NCBI RefSeq assembly: GCF_900177745.1
Contig: NZ_FXAR01000002.1
Location: 268,917-332,916 of the forward strand
Length of the DNA stretch: 64,000 nucleotides
Reading direction: 5' to 3'
From: Corynebacterium pollutisoli
GTDB taxonomy: Bacteria > Actinomycetota > Actinomycetes > Mycobacteriales > Mycobacteriaceae
Shown here piece by piece: positions 17,916-27,414 of this stretch (positions within the stretch are counted from its first letter, which is position 1; the number at the start of each line of letters is the position of its first letter). Below the pieces are notes generated by a model. The model was not told the origin of the DNA and ran no database searches. It worked only from the letters and a program-made list of their open reading frames with translations. The translations under genes and the position numbers were made by a program.

Positions 17916-20753
17916 ATGACGAACCCGAGCGATTCCACCCCCGCGTTCCGCTACACCCCGCAGCTGGCCAACCAGATCGAGCGCAGCTGGCAGCAGTACT
18001 GGGTGGACAACGGAACCTTCAACGCCCCGAACCCGGTCGGCGACCTCGCGCCCGCCGACGGTCAGGCGCTGCCGGAGGACAAGCTCTTCGTCCAGGACAT
18101 GTTCCCCTACCCCTCCGGTGCCGGCCTGCACGTCGGTCACCCGCTGGGCTACATCGCGACGGACGTCTACGCGCGTTTCCACCGCATGATGGGCAAGAAC
18201 GTCCTGCACACCCTCGGTTACGACGCCTTCGGCCTGCCCGCCGAGCAGTACGCCATCCAGACCGGCACGCACCCGCGCACCACGACGATGGCGAACATCG
18301 AGAACATGCGTCGCCAGCTCGACGCCCTCGGCCTGGGCCACGACCGCCGTCGCTCCATCGCCACCACCGACCCGGAGTACTACCGCTGGACCCAGTGGAT
18401 CTTCCTCAAGATCTACAACTCCTGGTTCGACGAGGCACAGCAGAAGGCCCGCCCGATCGAGGAGCTGTACCCGCTGCTCGAGTCCGGCGAGCTGTCCACG
18501 AAGGACGGTCGCGCCTACGGTGAGCTGAGCGACGTCGAGAAGCGCGAGGCCGTCGACGCCTTCCGCCTCGTCTACCGTTCGAACTCCATGGTCAACTGGT
18601 GCCCCGGCCTGGGCACCGTGCTGGCGAACGAGGAGGTCACCGCCGACGGCAAGTCCGAGCGCGGTAACTTCCCCGTCTTCCGCAAGAACCTCTCCCAGTG
18701 GATGATGCGCATCACCGCGTACTCCGACCGCCTCATCGACGATCTCGAGCTGCTCGACTGGCCGGAGAAGGTCAAGTCCATGCAGCGCAACTGGATCGGC
18801 CGTTCCCGCGGCGCGGAGGTCGACTTCGACGCCTCCGGCCACACCATCCGCGTGTTCACCACCCGCCCCGACACCCTCTTCGGTGCCTCCTACATGGTGC
18901 TCGCCCCCGAGCACGAGCTTGTCGACGCCCTCGTCGCCGACTCCTTCCCCGCAGGCACCGACGAGCGCTGGACCTACGGTGCCGCCACCCCGGCCGAGGC
19001 CGTGGAGGCCTACCGCCGCGCCATCGCCGCCAAGTCCGACGTCGAGCGTCAGGAGAACAAGGACAAGACCGGCGTCTTCCTGGGCACCTACGCCACGAAC
19101 CCGGTCAACGGCGCGCAGATCCCGGTGTTCATCGCCGACTACGTCCTCACCGGCTACGGCACCGGCGCCATCATGGCCGTCCCGGCCCACGACGACCGCG
19201 ACTACGAGTTCGCCACCGTCTTCGGCCTGCCCATCCTCGAGGTCGTCGCCGGCGGCAACATCGCCGAGGCCGCCTGGACCGGCGACGGCACCCTGGTGAA
19301 CTCCGCCAACCAGGAGGGCCTGGACATCAACGGTCTGAACAAGGCCGACGCCATCGAGCGCACCATCGCCTGGCTCGTCGCCGAGGACAAGGGCGTCGAG
19401 AAGATCCAGTACAAGCTGCGCGACTGGCTGTTCGCCCGCCAGCGCTACTGGGGCGAGCCCTTCCCCATCGTCTACTCCCAGGACGGCACCGCGCACGCCC
19501 TGCCCGAGGAGATGCTGCCCATCGAACTGCCCGAGGTGGAGGACTACAAGCCGGTCTCCTTCGACCCGGACGACGCCGACTCCGAGCCGCAGCCCCCGTT
19601 GGCCAAGGCGAAGGAGTGGGTCGAGGTCGAACTCGACCTCGGCGACGGCCCGCAGACCTACATTCGTGACACCAACGTCATGCCGCAGTGGGCCGGTTCC
19701 TCCTGGTACCAGCTGCGCTACATCGACCCCACCAACTCGGAAGCCCTGGTGGACATCGAGAACGAGCGCTACTGGACGGGCCCGCAGTTCGACGGTGACT
19801 GCGGCGGCGTCGACCTCTACGTCGGCGGTGTCGAGCACGCCGTGCTGCACCTGCTGTACTCCCGTTTCTGGCACAAGGTCCTCTTCGACCTGGGCTACGT
19901 CACCTCCGTCGAGCCGTACCGCCGCCTGTACAACCAGGGCTACATCCAGGCCTACGCCTACACCGACGCCCGCGGCGTCTACGTCCCGGCCGAGGAGGTC
20001 GTGGAGAAGGACGGGAAGTTCTTCTACGGCGACGAGGAGGTCACCCAGGAGTACGGCAAGATGGGCAAGTCCCTGAAGAACGCCGTCGCCCCGGACGACA
20101 TCTGCGACAACTACGGCGCCGACACCCTCCGTGTCTACGAGATGTCCATGGGTCCGCTCGACACCTCCCGCCCGTGGGCGACGAAGGACGTCGTCGGTGC
20201 GCAGCGTTTCCTGCAGCGCCTGTGGCGCCTGGTGGTCAGCGAGGAGACCGGTGACGCCCTCACCGAGCAGCTCGAGCTGACCGACGAGGACAACAAGCAG
20301 CTCCACCGCACCATCGAGGGCGTGCGCGACGACTACGACAACCTGCGCGTCAACACCGTCGTCGCCAAGCTCATCGAGTACGTCAACTACCTCACCAAGA
20401 CCTACCCCGACGCCGTGCCCACCGCCGCCGTCGAGCCGCTGGTCATCATGGTCGCCCCCGTCGCCCCGCACATCGCGGAGGAGCTGTGGAAGCGCCTCGG
20501 TCACACCGGCACCGTGGCGTTCGAGGACTTCCCGACCTACGACGAGAAGTGGCTGGTCGACGACGAGATCGAGCTGCCCGTCCAGATCAACGGCAAGGTC
20601 CGCGCCCGCGTCATGGTCCCGGCCGATGCCCCGCAGGAGGCGGTCATCGCCCGCGTCCTCGAGGAGCCGCGCATCGCGTCGGCTGTGGAGGGCAAGAACC
20701 TCATCAAGCAGATCGTGGTGCCCGGCAGGATGGTCAACCTCGTGGTGAAGTAG
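17916..20753 (+). CDS. leuS: Leucyl-tRNA synthetase
   Basis: A 945-residue class I synthetase that charges tRNA-Leu. The HIGH motif is HVGH at 72-75, the editing (CP1) domain spans roughly 240-440 with TRPDTLFG, and the KMSKS loop is the KMGKS variant at 715-719. A C-terminal anticodon-binding region and the [12 protein letters not shown] tail are present, so it is full length. TACACT lies 8 bp before the ATG, which leaves no room for a T-box leader. The ThDP enzyme gene follows after 4 bp. Confidence 0.97.
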   Translation: MTNPSDSTPAFRYTPQLANQIERSWQQYWVDNGTFNAPNPVGDLAPADGQALPEDKLFVQDMFPYPSGAGLHVGHPLGYIATDVYARFHRMMGKNVLHTLGYDAFGLPAEQYAIQTGTHPRTTTMANIENMRRQLDALGLGHDRRRSIATTDPEYYRWTQWIFLKIYNSWFDEAQQKARPIEELYPLLESGELSTKDGRAYGELSDVEKREAVDAFRLVYRSNSMVNWCPGLGTVLANEEVTADGKSERGNFPVFRKNLSQWMMRITAYSDRLIDDLELLDWPEKVKSMQRNWIGRSRGAEVDFDASGHTIRVFTTRPDTLFGASYMVLAPEHELVDALVADSFPAGTDERWTYGAATPAEAVEAYRRAIAAKSDVERQENKDKTGVFLGTYATNPVNGAQIPVFIADYVLTGYGTGAIMAVPAHDDRDYEFATVFGLPILEVVAGGNIAEAAWTGDGTLVNSANQEGLDINGLNKADAIERTIAWLVAEDKGVEKIQYKLRDWLFARQRYWGEPFPIVYSQDGTAHALPEEMLPIELPEVEDYKPVSFDPDDADSEPQPPLAKAKEWVEVELDLGDGPQTYIRDTNVMPQWAGSSWYQLRYIDPTNSEALVDIENERYWTGPQFDGDCGGVDLYVGGVEHAVLHLLYSRFWHKVLFDLGYVTSVEPYRRLYNQGYIQAYAYTDARGVYVPAEEVVEKDGKFFYGDEEVTQEYGKMGKSLKNAVAPDDICDNYGADTLRVYEMSMGPLDTSRPWATKDVVGAQRFLQRLWRLVVSEETGDALTEQLELTDEDNKQLHRTIEGVRDDYDNLRVNTVVAKLIEYVNYLTKTYPDAVPTAAVEPLVIMVAPVAPHIAEELWKRLGHTGTVAFEDFPTYDEKWLVDDEIELPVQINGKVRARVMVPADAPQEAVIARVLEEPRIASAVEGKNLIKQIVVPGRMVNLVVK

Positions 20754-20757
20754 GACC

Positions 20758-22209
20758 ATGCAGCAGGTCGCGCGGGCGGTGGCAGCCGCCACCGACACGG
20801 TTTTCGGACTCATGGGCAACGGCAATGCCGCCCTGATCCGGGAGCTCGCCGACCTCGGCATCGACCTCATCACGGTGCGGCACGAGGCCGCCGCCGTCGC
20901 GGCCGCCGACGCCTTCCAGCGGGCGACGGGTCGCCTCGCGGTGGCCACCACCACGTACGGCCCGGGGTTCACCAACGCCCTGACCCCGCTCATCGACGCC
21001 GCCCTCTCCCGCTCCCCGCTTCTCCTCCTCGCCGGCAGCACCGCCGGCGTCGACCACGGGGCACTCGTTGCAGCATGCGGGGTGCACGTCGAGCAGGACG
21101 TCGACGCGGCGGTGGAGTATGCGCTGCGGGAGAGCGCACCCGTCGTCGTCTTCCTGCCTTTCCGGAAGCCGGCACCGGCCGCCGACCACGGCGATGCCGC
21201 GCGCCGCCTCGAGGACGCCGAGCAGCCCCTCATCCTCGCCGGCCGCGGTGCGGTGGGCATGCGGGACGAGGTGGTGGCGCTGGCGCAGTCACTCGGTGCC
21301 GACGTGGCCACCACCGCCCCCGCCAAGGGTTTCTTCCACGGCCTCGAGGGCGTGCGTGACCTGGGGATCTGCGGTGGATTCGCGGCCTCGGCGGCGCGTC
21401 TGGAGATGCGCTCGGCGGACGTCGTTCTCGTCGTGGGGGCCTCGCTCAACCGCTTCACCCTCATGCACTCCTTCCGCACGGACGCCCACGTCATCCAGCT
21501 CGACCCCCACGCCCCGACCTCCCCGCGGGTGGACACCGTGATCACGGAGCTGCCGGTGGTGGACGGGGGCGTCGGCAGGCCACGGGCACCGGTGCGCATC
21601 ACGCACACCCCGGGCGAGGGTCTGTGCGCGGACGGGCGACTGGACCCGCGCAGCCTGTTCACCCGGCTCGACGAGGTGCTGCCGGCGGAGAGGATCATCG
21701 TCACCGACGGCGGGCACTTCATCGCGTGGCCGTGCATGTACCTCGACGTCCCCGGCCCGGACCACCTCGTGCTGGTGGGGACGGGTTTCGAATCCATCGG
21801 CCTCGGTTTCGGCTCCGCCGTCGGCGTGGTCGAGGCGGCGGGCGGGCGGTTGACCGTGCTGGTCACCGGCGACGGCGGCGGCCTCATGGCGCTTGCCGAC
21901 GCCGAGTCCGTCCTCCGCCGCGTCCAGGCCACCGGCGGGCGGTGCGTCATCGTGGTGGTCAACGACGCCGCATACGGTGCGGAAATCCACCAGTACGCCT
22001 GGCAGGGTGTGCCGGAGCAGGCGATGCTCATCCCGGAGGTCGACTTCACGGCCGTGCTCGGCGCGTTTGGAGCGCAGGGCAGCGTGGTGCGCACGCTGGA
22101 AGACCTCGCGGTGGTCGAGGACTGGTTGGCTTCGGGTGAGCCGGGGACGTGGGTACTGGACTGCCGGGTGTCGCGCACCGTGGTGGCTCCTTTCCTGGCC
22201 CGTGAATAG
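20758..22209 (+). CDS. Thiamine diphosphate enzyme (acetolactate synthase-like)
   Basis: A 483-residue member of the acetolactate synthase / benzoylformate decarboxylase group. The activating glutamate is in RHEAAAV (Glu43), the ThDP motif starts GDGGGLMAL near 371 and ends VVNDAAYG near 402. The middle domain lacks a clear FAD-binding signature, and the protein is shorter than IlvB (550-600), so it is probably not the branched-chain enzyme. The exact 2-oxoacid is unknown. It starts 4 bp after leuS, so it is probably cotranscribed, an unusual pairing. Confidence 0.85.
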   Translation: MQQVARAVAAATDTVFGLMGNGNAALIRELADLGIDLITVRHEAAAVAAADAFQRATGRLAVATTTYGPGFTNALTPLIDAALSRSPLLLLAGSTAGVDHGALVAACGVHVEQDVDAAVEYALRESAPVVVFLPFRKPAPAADHGDAARRLEDAEQPLILAGRGAVGMRDEVVALAQSLGADVATTAPAKGFFHGLEGVRDLGICGGFAASAARLEMRSADVVLVVGASLNRFTLMHSFRTDAHVIQLDPHAPTSPRVDTVITELPVVDGGVGRPRAPVRITHTPGEGLCADGRLDPRSLFTRLDEVLPAERIIVTDGGHFIAWPCMYLDVPGPDHLVLVGTGFESIGLGFGSAVGVVEAAGGRLTVLVTGDGGGLMALADAESVLRRVQATGGRCVIVVVNDAAYGAEIHQYAWQGVPEQAMLIPEVDFTAVLGAFGAQGSVVRTLEDLAVVEDWLASGEPGTWVLDCRVSRTVVAPFLARE

Positions 22210-22225
22210 TGCGCAGCTGCGCACT
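22208..22225. repeat. 18-bp palindrome, copy 1 (between convergent genes)
   Basis: AGTGCGCAGCTGCGCACT, a perfect palindrome. It fills the gap between the ThDP enzyme stop (22207-22209) and the HNH gene stop (22228-22230). It could act as a compact bidirectional terminator, but identical copies at 23587 and 37870 lie between divergent genes, which favours a protein-binding site. Confidence 0.7.
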
Positions 22226-22227
22226 GC

Positions 22228-23481
22228 TCAGGGCTTCTCATCTGCGTCGATGTCGTCGAAGGTGTCCTCGTGCTCCCAGATGTCGAGCAGACCCTCGTCG
22301 CCGCGCGGGACCGGCCCGTGGGTGTATCCGTCGGCGTGCTCGCCCAGCGCGAGGTCGCGCATCGGGGGCTGGTTGTTCACCGCGGTGTAGGTCTCCCCGC
22401 CGGGGAAGCGGAAGCGCAGCAGCGTCGGGTCCACCGCGTCGGGGACGATGACCAGCTCCCCGTTGGCGATCATCGCGTGGTGCACCGAGCACAGCGGGAT
22501 GAGGTTGTCCGCGTCGGTGGTGCCGCCCGCTGCCCAGGGGACGATGTGGTGGAACTCCAGCCAACGGCCGTGGTCGCAGCCCGGAGTGGCGCATCGGTGG
22601 TTCCACCGTGTGAGCAGCGCCTTCTCCTGGGCGCGGTTGACGAAACGGGAGGCCCGTCCCAGGTGGAGGATGCGGCCGCCGGGGCCGTGGATCTGCACGG
22701 AGAGGAATCCGTTGATGATGCTGCGCAGCAGCGTGGTGCCGGGTGCGGCCGGCTGGCCGGGCAGGTGGGCGGTGTCATCGGTGCGGATGATGATGGAGAC
22801 CTGGGCACCCGGGGCGGTGGTCTTCGCCTCCGGGTTGTGGCGGGCCAGGCGCAGCAGGCTCATGAACGAGCCCAGCAGGCTGGTGGACAGGGGCGCACCG
22901 AAGCGGGTGGTCGACGAGTCCGGGCCATCGGCCTTCTTCTCCCCGCCCATGGCCAGTTCCGCGGACTTGAGGGAGGCGAGGAACTCGGCCCCGTTCGCGG
23001 GATCGAGGGTCCCCCAGAAGCGCACCCCGCCGGTCTCCTTGTCCACGGCCACCGAGAGGCGGTTCTTCGCCTGCCGGGAGCGACCGTCAGCGCGCGGGCG
23101 GCCGGCGAGCAGGGTCTCCAGCTCCTGGAGGGTGTGGGTGCGGGCCAGGCGGACGAGCTCGACCTCGTTCTCGCGCGTCAGGTACGGCAGCAGGAAGCGC
23201 ACCTTGGAGTAGTTGATGTCGCCGCTGGAGAAATAGTCGGTGAGCTCCGGAAACTCACGGAGCCTCCGGCCGACGCCGAGCTGTTCGTAGGCGGTGCGGC
23301 GGGACAGGTCCTGGGTGCGCATGAGCCAGGAGACGGTGCCTGCGGAGCCGCCGAGTCCGCGTTCGTCGAAGTCGGCGAGGTGGATGAGGAAGGCGGCCTT
23401 GTGGATGGTGAGGGCCCGGTGGGCGGAGCTGATGGTGGCGGTCAGTTGGCGGTCGGTGAGCTTGGCGATGGTGGCGAGCAT
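22228..23481 (-). CDS. DUF222 / HNH endonuclease-like protein (13E12 type)
   Basis: A 417-residue protein with an N-terminal DUF222 helical domain (about 1-250) and a C-terminal HNH nuclease fold: CATPGCDHGRWLEFHHIVPW near 300-320, then DNLIPLCSVHHAMI. These actinobacterial proteins resemble the 13E12 repeat family; the true substrate is unknown. The ATG at 23481 follows GGGGGAA; an in-frame ATG 24 bp upstream is less well placed. A LexA-type box lies at 23497-23512, so expression is probably induced by DNA damage. Intact relative of the broken gene at 2693-3987. Confidence 0.9.
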   Translation of the reverse strand: MLATIAKLTDRQLTATISSAHRALTIHKAAFLIHLADFDERGLGGSAGTVSWLMRTQDLSRRTAYEQLGVGRRLREFPELTDYFSSGDINYSKVRFLLPYLTRENEVELVRLARTHTLQELETLLAGRPRADGRSRQAKNRLSVAVDKETGGVRFWGTLDPANGAEFLASLKSAELAMGGEKKADGPDSSTTRFGAPLSTSLLGSFMSLLRLARHNPEAKTTAPGAQVSIIIRTDDTAHLPGQPAAPGTTLLRSIINGFLSVQIHGPGGRILHLGRASRFVNRAQEKALLTRWNHRCATPGCDHGRWLEFHHIVPWAAGGTTDADNLIPLCSVHHAMIANGELVIVPDAVDPTLLRFRFPGGETYTAVNNQPPMRDLALGEHADGYTHGPVPRGDEGLLDIWEHEDTFDDIDADEKP

Positions 23482-23496
23482 GGTTCCCCCAGATGG

Positions 23497-23512
23497 TCGA
23501 ATCATTGTTCGA
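23497..23512. promoter_or_regulatory. LexA SOS box
   Basis: TCGAATCATTGTTCGA matches the corynebacterial/mycobacterial SOS consensus TCGAAC(A/C)NNTGTTCGA with one change (T for C at position 6). It lies 16-31 bp upstream of the DUF222/HNH start, a repressing position. Confidence 0.75.
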
Positions 23513-23586
23513 ACACGCTCACCGTATCAGTCGCCCCGGACACAACTCTGCCGCGAGATAAAGGCGCAGGTCGGAGGGGGTAAAGT

Positions 23587-23602
23587 GTGCGCAGCTGCGC
23601 AC
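23587..23602. repeat. 16-bp palindrome, copy 2 (intergenic)
   Basis: GTGCGCAGCTGCGCAC, the core of the 18-bp palindrome at 22208 and 37870. It is between the divergent HNH and membrane protein genes. Confidence 0.7.
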
Positions 23603-23655
23603 TCCTCCGTTTGTTCCGGGGTGTTCAACGGGCTGCTCGCTGGCGCTCCTGAAAT

Positions 23656-23671
23656 AAACCCCCGGGGGTAT
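23656..23671. promoter_or_regulatory. CsoR-family-type operator, upstream copy
   Basis: AAACCCCCGGGGGTAT, centred on a perfect ACCCCCGGGGGT. CsoR-like repressors (copper or persulfide sensing) bind ATACCC-N-GGGTAT sites with G/C runs. It is just upstream of the -35 box at 23676. Confidence 0.6.
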
Positions 23672-23675
23672 CGAC

Positions 23676-23704
23676 TTGTGCCGATCCGGCACCCTTGCTA
23701 ACCT
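23676..23704 (+). promoter_or_regulatory. Promoter of the multi-pass membrane protein gene
   Basis: TTGTGC (23676-23681), 17-bp spacer, TAACCT (23699-23704). It is flanked by two CsoR-type operators, so repression by simultaneous binding is plausible. Confidence 0.6.
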
Positions 23705-23715
23705 CTCGAACCGAG

Positions 23716-23731
23716 ATACCCCCTGGGGTAT
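23716..23731. promoter_or_regulatory. CsoR-family-type operator, downstream copy
   Basis: ATACCCCCTGGGGTAT, a near-perfect palindrome about 12 bp after the -10 box. It resembles the operators before copA (57653) and copZ (57975). Confidence 0.65.
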
Positions 23732-23758
23732 GGATAAACCGTAGAAAGGCACAGCACT

Positions 23759-24997
23759 GTGATCCGGAACCTCGGCGAGAAGTACTCGCCCCTCTACTTC
23801 CTCGCCGCCCTCGGCTTCGGCGGCATGGCCGTCTTCTTCTTCATGGCGTTCATGCACATCACGCCGCACCCCGACACCCCGATGCCGACCTTCGAGTCCA
23901 TCACCAGCGCCTACGCCAACGGCGACTCCTTCATGCGCACCATCATCATCGTCGGCTACGTCGGCATGATCGCCATGCTGGCCATCCACTTCACCCTCCT
24001 CGCCTGGAACTTCCGCGAGTTCAACGCCTTCAAGCACACCGAGGCGTACACGACCCTGAAGTCCACCAACGCCGAGGTCACCCTCATGGCCATCCCGCTC
24101 ACCCTGGGCATGACCGTCAACGGCGCGTTCGTCGCGGCTCTGGCCCTCGTCCCGGGCCTGTGGGGCATCATCCAGTCCCTCATGCCGCTGGCTCTGCTCG
24201 CGTACGGTGCCGTCGGCGTCCTGGCCCTGGTCATCATGACCAACTACCTGCGCCGCATCATCGGCGGCGGCTTCTCCTTCGAGGCCAACGGCGGTCTCAA
24301 CCAGCTGCTCGCCGCCTTCTCCATGGCGATGGTCGCCGTCGGTTTCGGTGCCCCCGCCGCCATGGCCACCAGCCCGTTCATCGTCCTGCTGGGCATCTTC
24401 GGTTCGATGCTCTTCGGCTTCATCTCGGTCCTGCTGTTCGGCGTCTTCCTCGTCGCCGGCGTCATGAGCATCATGCAGTACGGCCTCGCCCTGCCGAACT
24501 CCGCCACCCTGTGGCTGGCCGTCCCGATCCTCACCCTGTACTCCATCACCGTCCTGCGTGACCGCCACGGCATGCAGACGCTTATCGACGCCGGCGCGGC
24601 CGGTCCCCAGGACCACCCCCAGTCCTCGGTCGCCGTCCTGCTGTTCCTCAGCTTCATGATCCTGGCGCAGGTCGCCTTCCTGGGTCTCGGCTTCGTCGTC
24701 ATGCGCTCCAACGGCTTCTTCCGGCGCTTCGTCACCAGCCGCGAGGAGACCTCCCCGGTCGCCTTCACCCTGGTCTGCCCAGGCGTCGGCCTGGCCGTCC
24801 TGTCGATGTTCTACATCAACACCGGCCTCATCCAGAACGGCCTCGTCGAGAAGTTCTCCGGCGTCTACTACGCCCTGCTGCTGGGCCCGGCTGCCGTCGC
24901 CGCCGTCACCCTGTGGCTGGCCTTCACCCTCTTCCGCAACCAGCTGTCCACCGCCAGCAAGTTCGCCCAGGAGCAGAAGGTCCTGGTCAACGCTTAG
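23759..24997 (+). CDS. Multi-pass membrane protein, possibly TsoY-like
   Basis: A 412-residue protein with about ten membrane segments, beginning YSPLYFLAALGFGGMAVFFFMAF. Start is GTG at 23759 with AAAGG upstream. It resembles a family that databases call TsoY (seleno)protein, and more loosely tellurite/dicarboxylate-type permeases; I am not certain of either. No selenocysteine codon is apparent in the frame. Two CsoR-family-type operators around its promoter suggest control by copper or by persulfide/sulfur stress. Nothing in the neighbourhood shows the substrate. Confidence 0.6.
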   Translation: MIRNLGEKYSPLYFLAALGFGGMAVFFFMAFMHITPHPDTPMPTFESITSAYANGDSFMRTIIIVGYVGMIAMLAIHFTLLAWNFREFNAFKHTEAYTTLKSTNAEVTLMAIPLTLGMTVNGAFVAALALVPGLWGIIQSLMPLALLAYGAVGVLALVIMTNYLRRIIGGGFSFEANGGLNQLLAAFSMAMVAVGFGAPAAMATSPFIVLLGIFGSMLFGFISVLLFGVFLVAGVMSIMQYGLALPNSATLWLAVPILTLYSITVLRDRHGMQTLIDAGAAGPQDHPQSSVAVLLFLSFMILAQVAFLGLGFVVMRSNGFFRRFVTSREETSPVAFTLVCPGVGLAVLSMFYINTGLIQNGLVEKFSGVYYALLLGPAAVAAVTLWLAFTLFRNQLSTASKFAQEQKVLVNA

Positions 24998-25003
24998 GTC
25001 GGC

Positions 25004-25492
25004 CTAACGGTTGAGATACCAGATGGTGCCCGTGAGCACCGTCGCAAACGCGGTCCACGCGGCGTACGGCACGAGCCATGCGCCGCGTCCGCGATTCACG
25101 GCCATGGAACGACGGGTGAGATCCGCCGATGAGGCGGCCAGCGCCGCGGCCTCGATGGTCGCTAGGCCGGGCTGCCTGCCACGGAAGAACAGCAGCGACC
25201 ACCCGGCGTTGAGGGCGACGTTGGCGGCGAGGGCCTTCTTCAGGTCCTCGTACTCCGCGTTCCTCCCCTGCTCCTGCAGGTCGGCGAGACTCTGGCCCAC
25301 GACGGCGGCCATGTCGGCGTAGAGCGCGGTCCACGCCACGGGGAACACCCAGCCCGGGGGCTGGAAGGAGGGCTTGCGCAGCCTGCGGTACCACCGGGAC
25401 GTCGTGTCCGTGGCGGCGGAACCGAGCACCGCGTTGCCGATGACGCCCACCGTGGTGGCGCCGATGATCCGGGAACGATCCTGTGTAGTCAT
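25004..25492 (-). CDS. TspO/MBR family protein
   Basis: A 162-residue five-helix membrane protein. The conserved loop KPSFQPPGWVFPVAWTALY near 39-57 identifies TspO/MBR, the tryptophan-rich sensory protein that binds porphyrins. The aromatic run AWTALYADMA and the late NAGWSLLFF segment also fit. TATAAG precedes the ATG by 9 bp. It is convergent with the membrane protein gene, 6 bp apart. In bacteria the role is linked to tetrapyrrole or oxidative stress; not proven here. Confidence 0.88.
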   Translation of the reverse strand: MTTQDRSRIIGATTVGVIGNAVLGSAATDTTSRWYRRLRKPSFQPPGWVFPVAWTALYADMAAVVGQSLADLQEQGRNAEYEDLKKALAANVALNAGWSLLFFRGRQPGLATIEAAALAASSADLTRRSMAVNRGRGAWLVPYAAWTAFATVLTGTIWYLNR

Positions 25493-25512
25493 GTCCCCGA
25501 GCTTATAGGTTC

Positions 25513-26454
25513 TCAGGCGGTCTCAACCACGGTCCGGCCGCGGCGCTGCCCGTTCATGAGTTCCTCACCTGCGGAAACCACGTCGGACAACGATATGGTC
25601 GACGTGAGCCCTGTGAGGACATTGAGGTCGAGGGTGGCGTCGAGAAGCTCCCAGGCACGCTCGCGGACGAGGCGCGGGGCGTCGACCGAGTTGATGCCCA
25701 CCAGCTTCACGCCGCGGAGGATGAACGGCAGGACGGTGGCCGGCAGGTCCGGGCCCTGCGCCAGCCCGCACGCGGTGACCGTGCCGCCCCACACCGTCTG
25801 CGCGCACGCGTTGACCAGGGTGTGCGAGCCCACGCAGTCGACCACACCCGCCCAGCGGGCCTTCTGCAGGGGGCGGCCCTTCTCGTCCTCGCGGCCGATC
25901 AGCGCGCCGGCCCCGAGGTCACGCAGCCAGTCGCCGTGCTCGGGGCGGCCCGTGGAGGCCACCACGTCGTAGCCGAGGCGGGCGAGCAGGTGCACCGCGA
26001 TGGAACCCACACCGCCGGTGGCACCCGTGACCAGCACCTCACCGTCTGTCACACCCTGTTCACGCAGCGCCACGACGGACATGGCGGCGGTGAAGCCCGC
26101 GGTGCCGATGGCGGCGGCGTGCCAGGCGTCGAAACGCTCCGGAACGGGGATGGCGGCGTCGGCGGGGACGCGCTGCTGTGTGGTGTAACCACCGTGGCGG
26201 AACTCCCCCAGCCCGGCGCCGTTGACGGTCACCAGCCGGCCGCTCTCCGCGTCGGTGCCCACCACGTCGATGCCCGGGACCAGTGGGTCCACCCGCATGA
26301 CGCCCTGGTCACCGCGCAGCGCCATCGCGTCCTTGTAGTTGAGGGAGGAATGGGAGACGTCGACGAGCATGTCGCCGTCGCCGAGGAACAGTTCCTCACG
26401 GAGTTCGGTGGTGACGCCATCGTCGGTACGCGTGACAAGCAGTGACTGGTTCAT
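25513..26454 (-). CDS. Zinc-free MDR oxidoreductase (acrylyl-CoA reductase / YhdH-like)
   Basis: A 313-residue NADPH-dependent medium-chain reductase. The N-terminal motif NYKDAMALRG near 39 and the Rossmann loop VTGATGGVGSIAVHLLARLGY near 143-163 fit YhdH/AcuI quinone or acrylyl-CoA reductases. No structural or catalytic zinc cysteines are present. Start is at 26454, with TAGCGT 6 bp upstream, giving a leaderless transcript. It is divergent from the VanZ-like gene, 27 bp away. The natural substrate is not evident. Confidence 0.87.
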   Translation of the reverse strand: MNQSLLVTRTDDGVTTELREELFLGDGDMLVDVSHSSLNYKDAMALRGDQGVMRVDPLVPGIDVVGTDAESGRLVTVNGAGLGEFRHGGYTTQQRVPADAAIPVPERFDAWHAAAIGTAGFTAAMSVVALREQGVTDGEVLVTGATGGVGSIAVHLLARLGYDVVASTGRPEHGDWLRDLGAGALIGREDEKGRPLQKARWAGVVDCVGSHTLVNACAQTVWGGTVTACGLAQGPDLPATVLPFILRGVKLVGINSVDAPRLVRERAWELLDATLDLNVLTGLTSTISLSDVVSAGEELMNGQRRGRTVVETA

Positions 26455-26481
26455 GGCACCACGCTAGCTATGTTGGGGACC

Positions 26482-26997
26482 ATGCGCAGACTCACCTGGC
26501 TGGCCCTCGCCGTGTACTCCGCCGTGATGATCGCCCTGACCATGCTCAAGGCGTTCTACCAGATCGGATACCTGTGGGACCCGGCCGTCCACCGCTACCG
26601 TGAGCTGCGGCTCATCCCCTTCGAGGACCTCGTCAGCGCCGTCAGCTGGTTCGCCCCGCTCTTCGGTTACCTGGGCAACATCGCCTTCTTCGTCCCCTTC
26701 GGTGTGCTCGTGTACATGCTGCTTATCGACGTCCGCCGCACTGTAATCGTCGGCTTCCTCGCCTCCCTGGCCATCGAGGTCGCCCAGTACGTCTTCGCGC
26801 TCGGCTACTCGGACATCGATGACCTGCTCATGAACACCCTCGGGGCCTTCCTCGGTGCACTGGTGGCCCGGGCGTTCGGGCCGCGCTGGCACAAGGTGTG
26901 GATCGGCCTGGCGCTGGCGCTCGGCGTGGTCTTCGCGGTGCTCGTCGGCCTGGGGGAACGTCTGGGTGATCCGGACAAGGTCGTCGACGTCTACTAG
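26482..26997 (+). CDS. VanZ family membrane protein
   Basis: A 171-residue membrane protein with four to five helices. VanZ features are RLIPFEDL near 41, GNIAFFVPFGVL near 60-72 and the late motif SDIDDLLMNTLGA near 113-125. VanZ in enterococci gives low teicoplanin resistance; the corynebacterial role is unknown. I chose the ATG at 26482, 7 bp after TATGTT, over the ATG at 26470. The cupin gene follows after 39 bp. Confidence 0.87.
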   Translation: MRRLTWLALAVYSAVMIALTMLKAFYQIGYLWDPAVHRYRELRLIPFEDLVSAVSWFAPLFGYLGNIAFFVPFGVLVYMLLIDVRRTVIVGFLASLAIEVAQYVFALGYSDIDDLLMNTLGAFLGALVARAFGPRWHKVWIGLALALGVVFAVLVGLGERLGDPDKVVDVY

Positions 26998-27036
26998 GTA
27001 GGATCGGGACCACCGCCCACTGTGAGGAGAACCACC

Positions 27037-27384
27037 ATGTCCATCGTCGACGACAAGGCCCGCCAGCTGCTCGAGAAGGCGTGCGCCGCCGACAACGGCC
27101 GCGCCGCCAAGATGCTGGTCAACGACGGCCCGCTCCGCCAGACCGTCATCGCCCTCAAGCAGGGCACCGAGCTCCAGGAGCACAACTCCCCTCCCGCCGC
27201 CTCCATCTTCCTGTTCACCGGCCAGGTCAAGGTCGCCGGGCAGGAGGAGACCACCATCGGTGCCGGTCAGCTGGTCACCCTCACCCATCAGCGGCATTCG
27301 GTGTCCGCACTGGAGGACTCCGTCTTCCTGCTCACCACCGTCACCAGCGTCGAGGGGCGGGAGTCGCACGGCGGCCAGTCCTGA
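27037..27384 (+). CDS. Small cupin-domain protein
   Basis: A 115-residue single-cupin protein starting MSIVDDKARQLLEKA. The barrel shows GTELQEHNSPPAASIFLFTGQVKV and LVTLTHQRHSVSALED, giving His residues in both half-motifs but not the full classical metal set. Possible roles are sensing or small-molecule binding. GAGGAG lies 7 bp before the ATG. It may be cotranscribed with the VanZ gene. Confidence 0.8.
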   Translation: MSIVDDKARQLLEKACAADNGRAAKMLVNDGPLRQTVIALKQGTELQEHNSPPAASIFLFTGQVKVAGQEETTIGAGQLVTLTHQRHSVSALEDSVFLLTTVTSVEGRESHGGQS

Positions 27385-27414
27385 GGCTGAACCCCGCGTC
27401 GAGACCGGCGACGA

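Noticed and set aside
22208..22225. The palindrome purely as a terminator
   Set aside because: It fits between the two stops, but the same sequence also occurs between divergent genes, where a terminator makes no sense, and no T run follows.
17910..22241. A 1443-codon open frame on the minus strand
   Set aside because: It mirrors leuS and the ThDP enzyme, with Asp/Val/Gly-rich low-complexity text. High GC removes stop codons; the plus-strand proteins have clear families.
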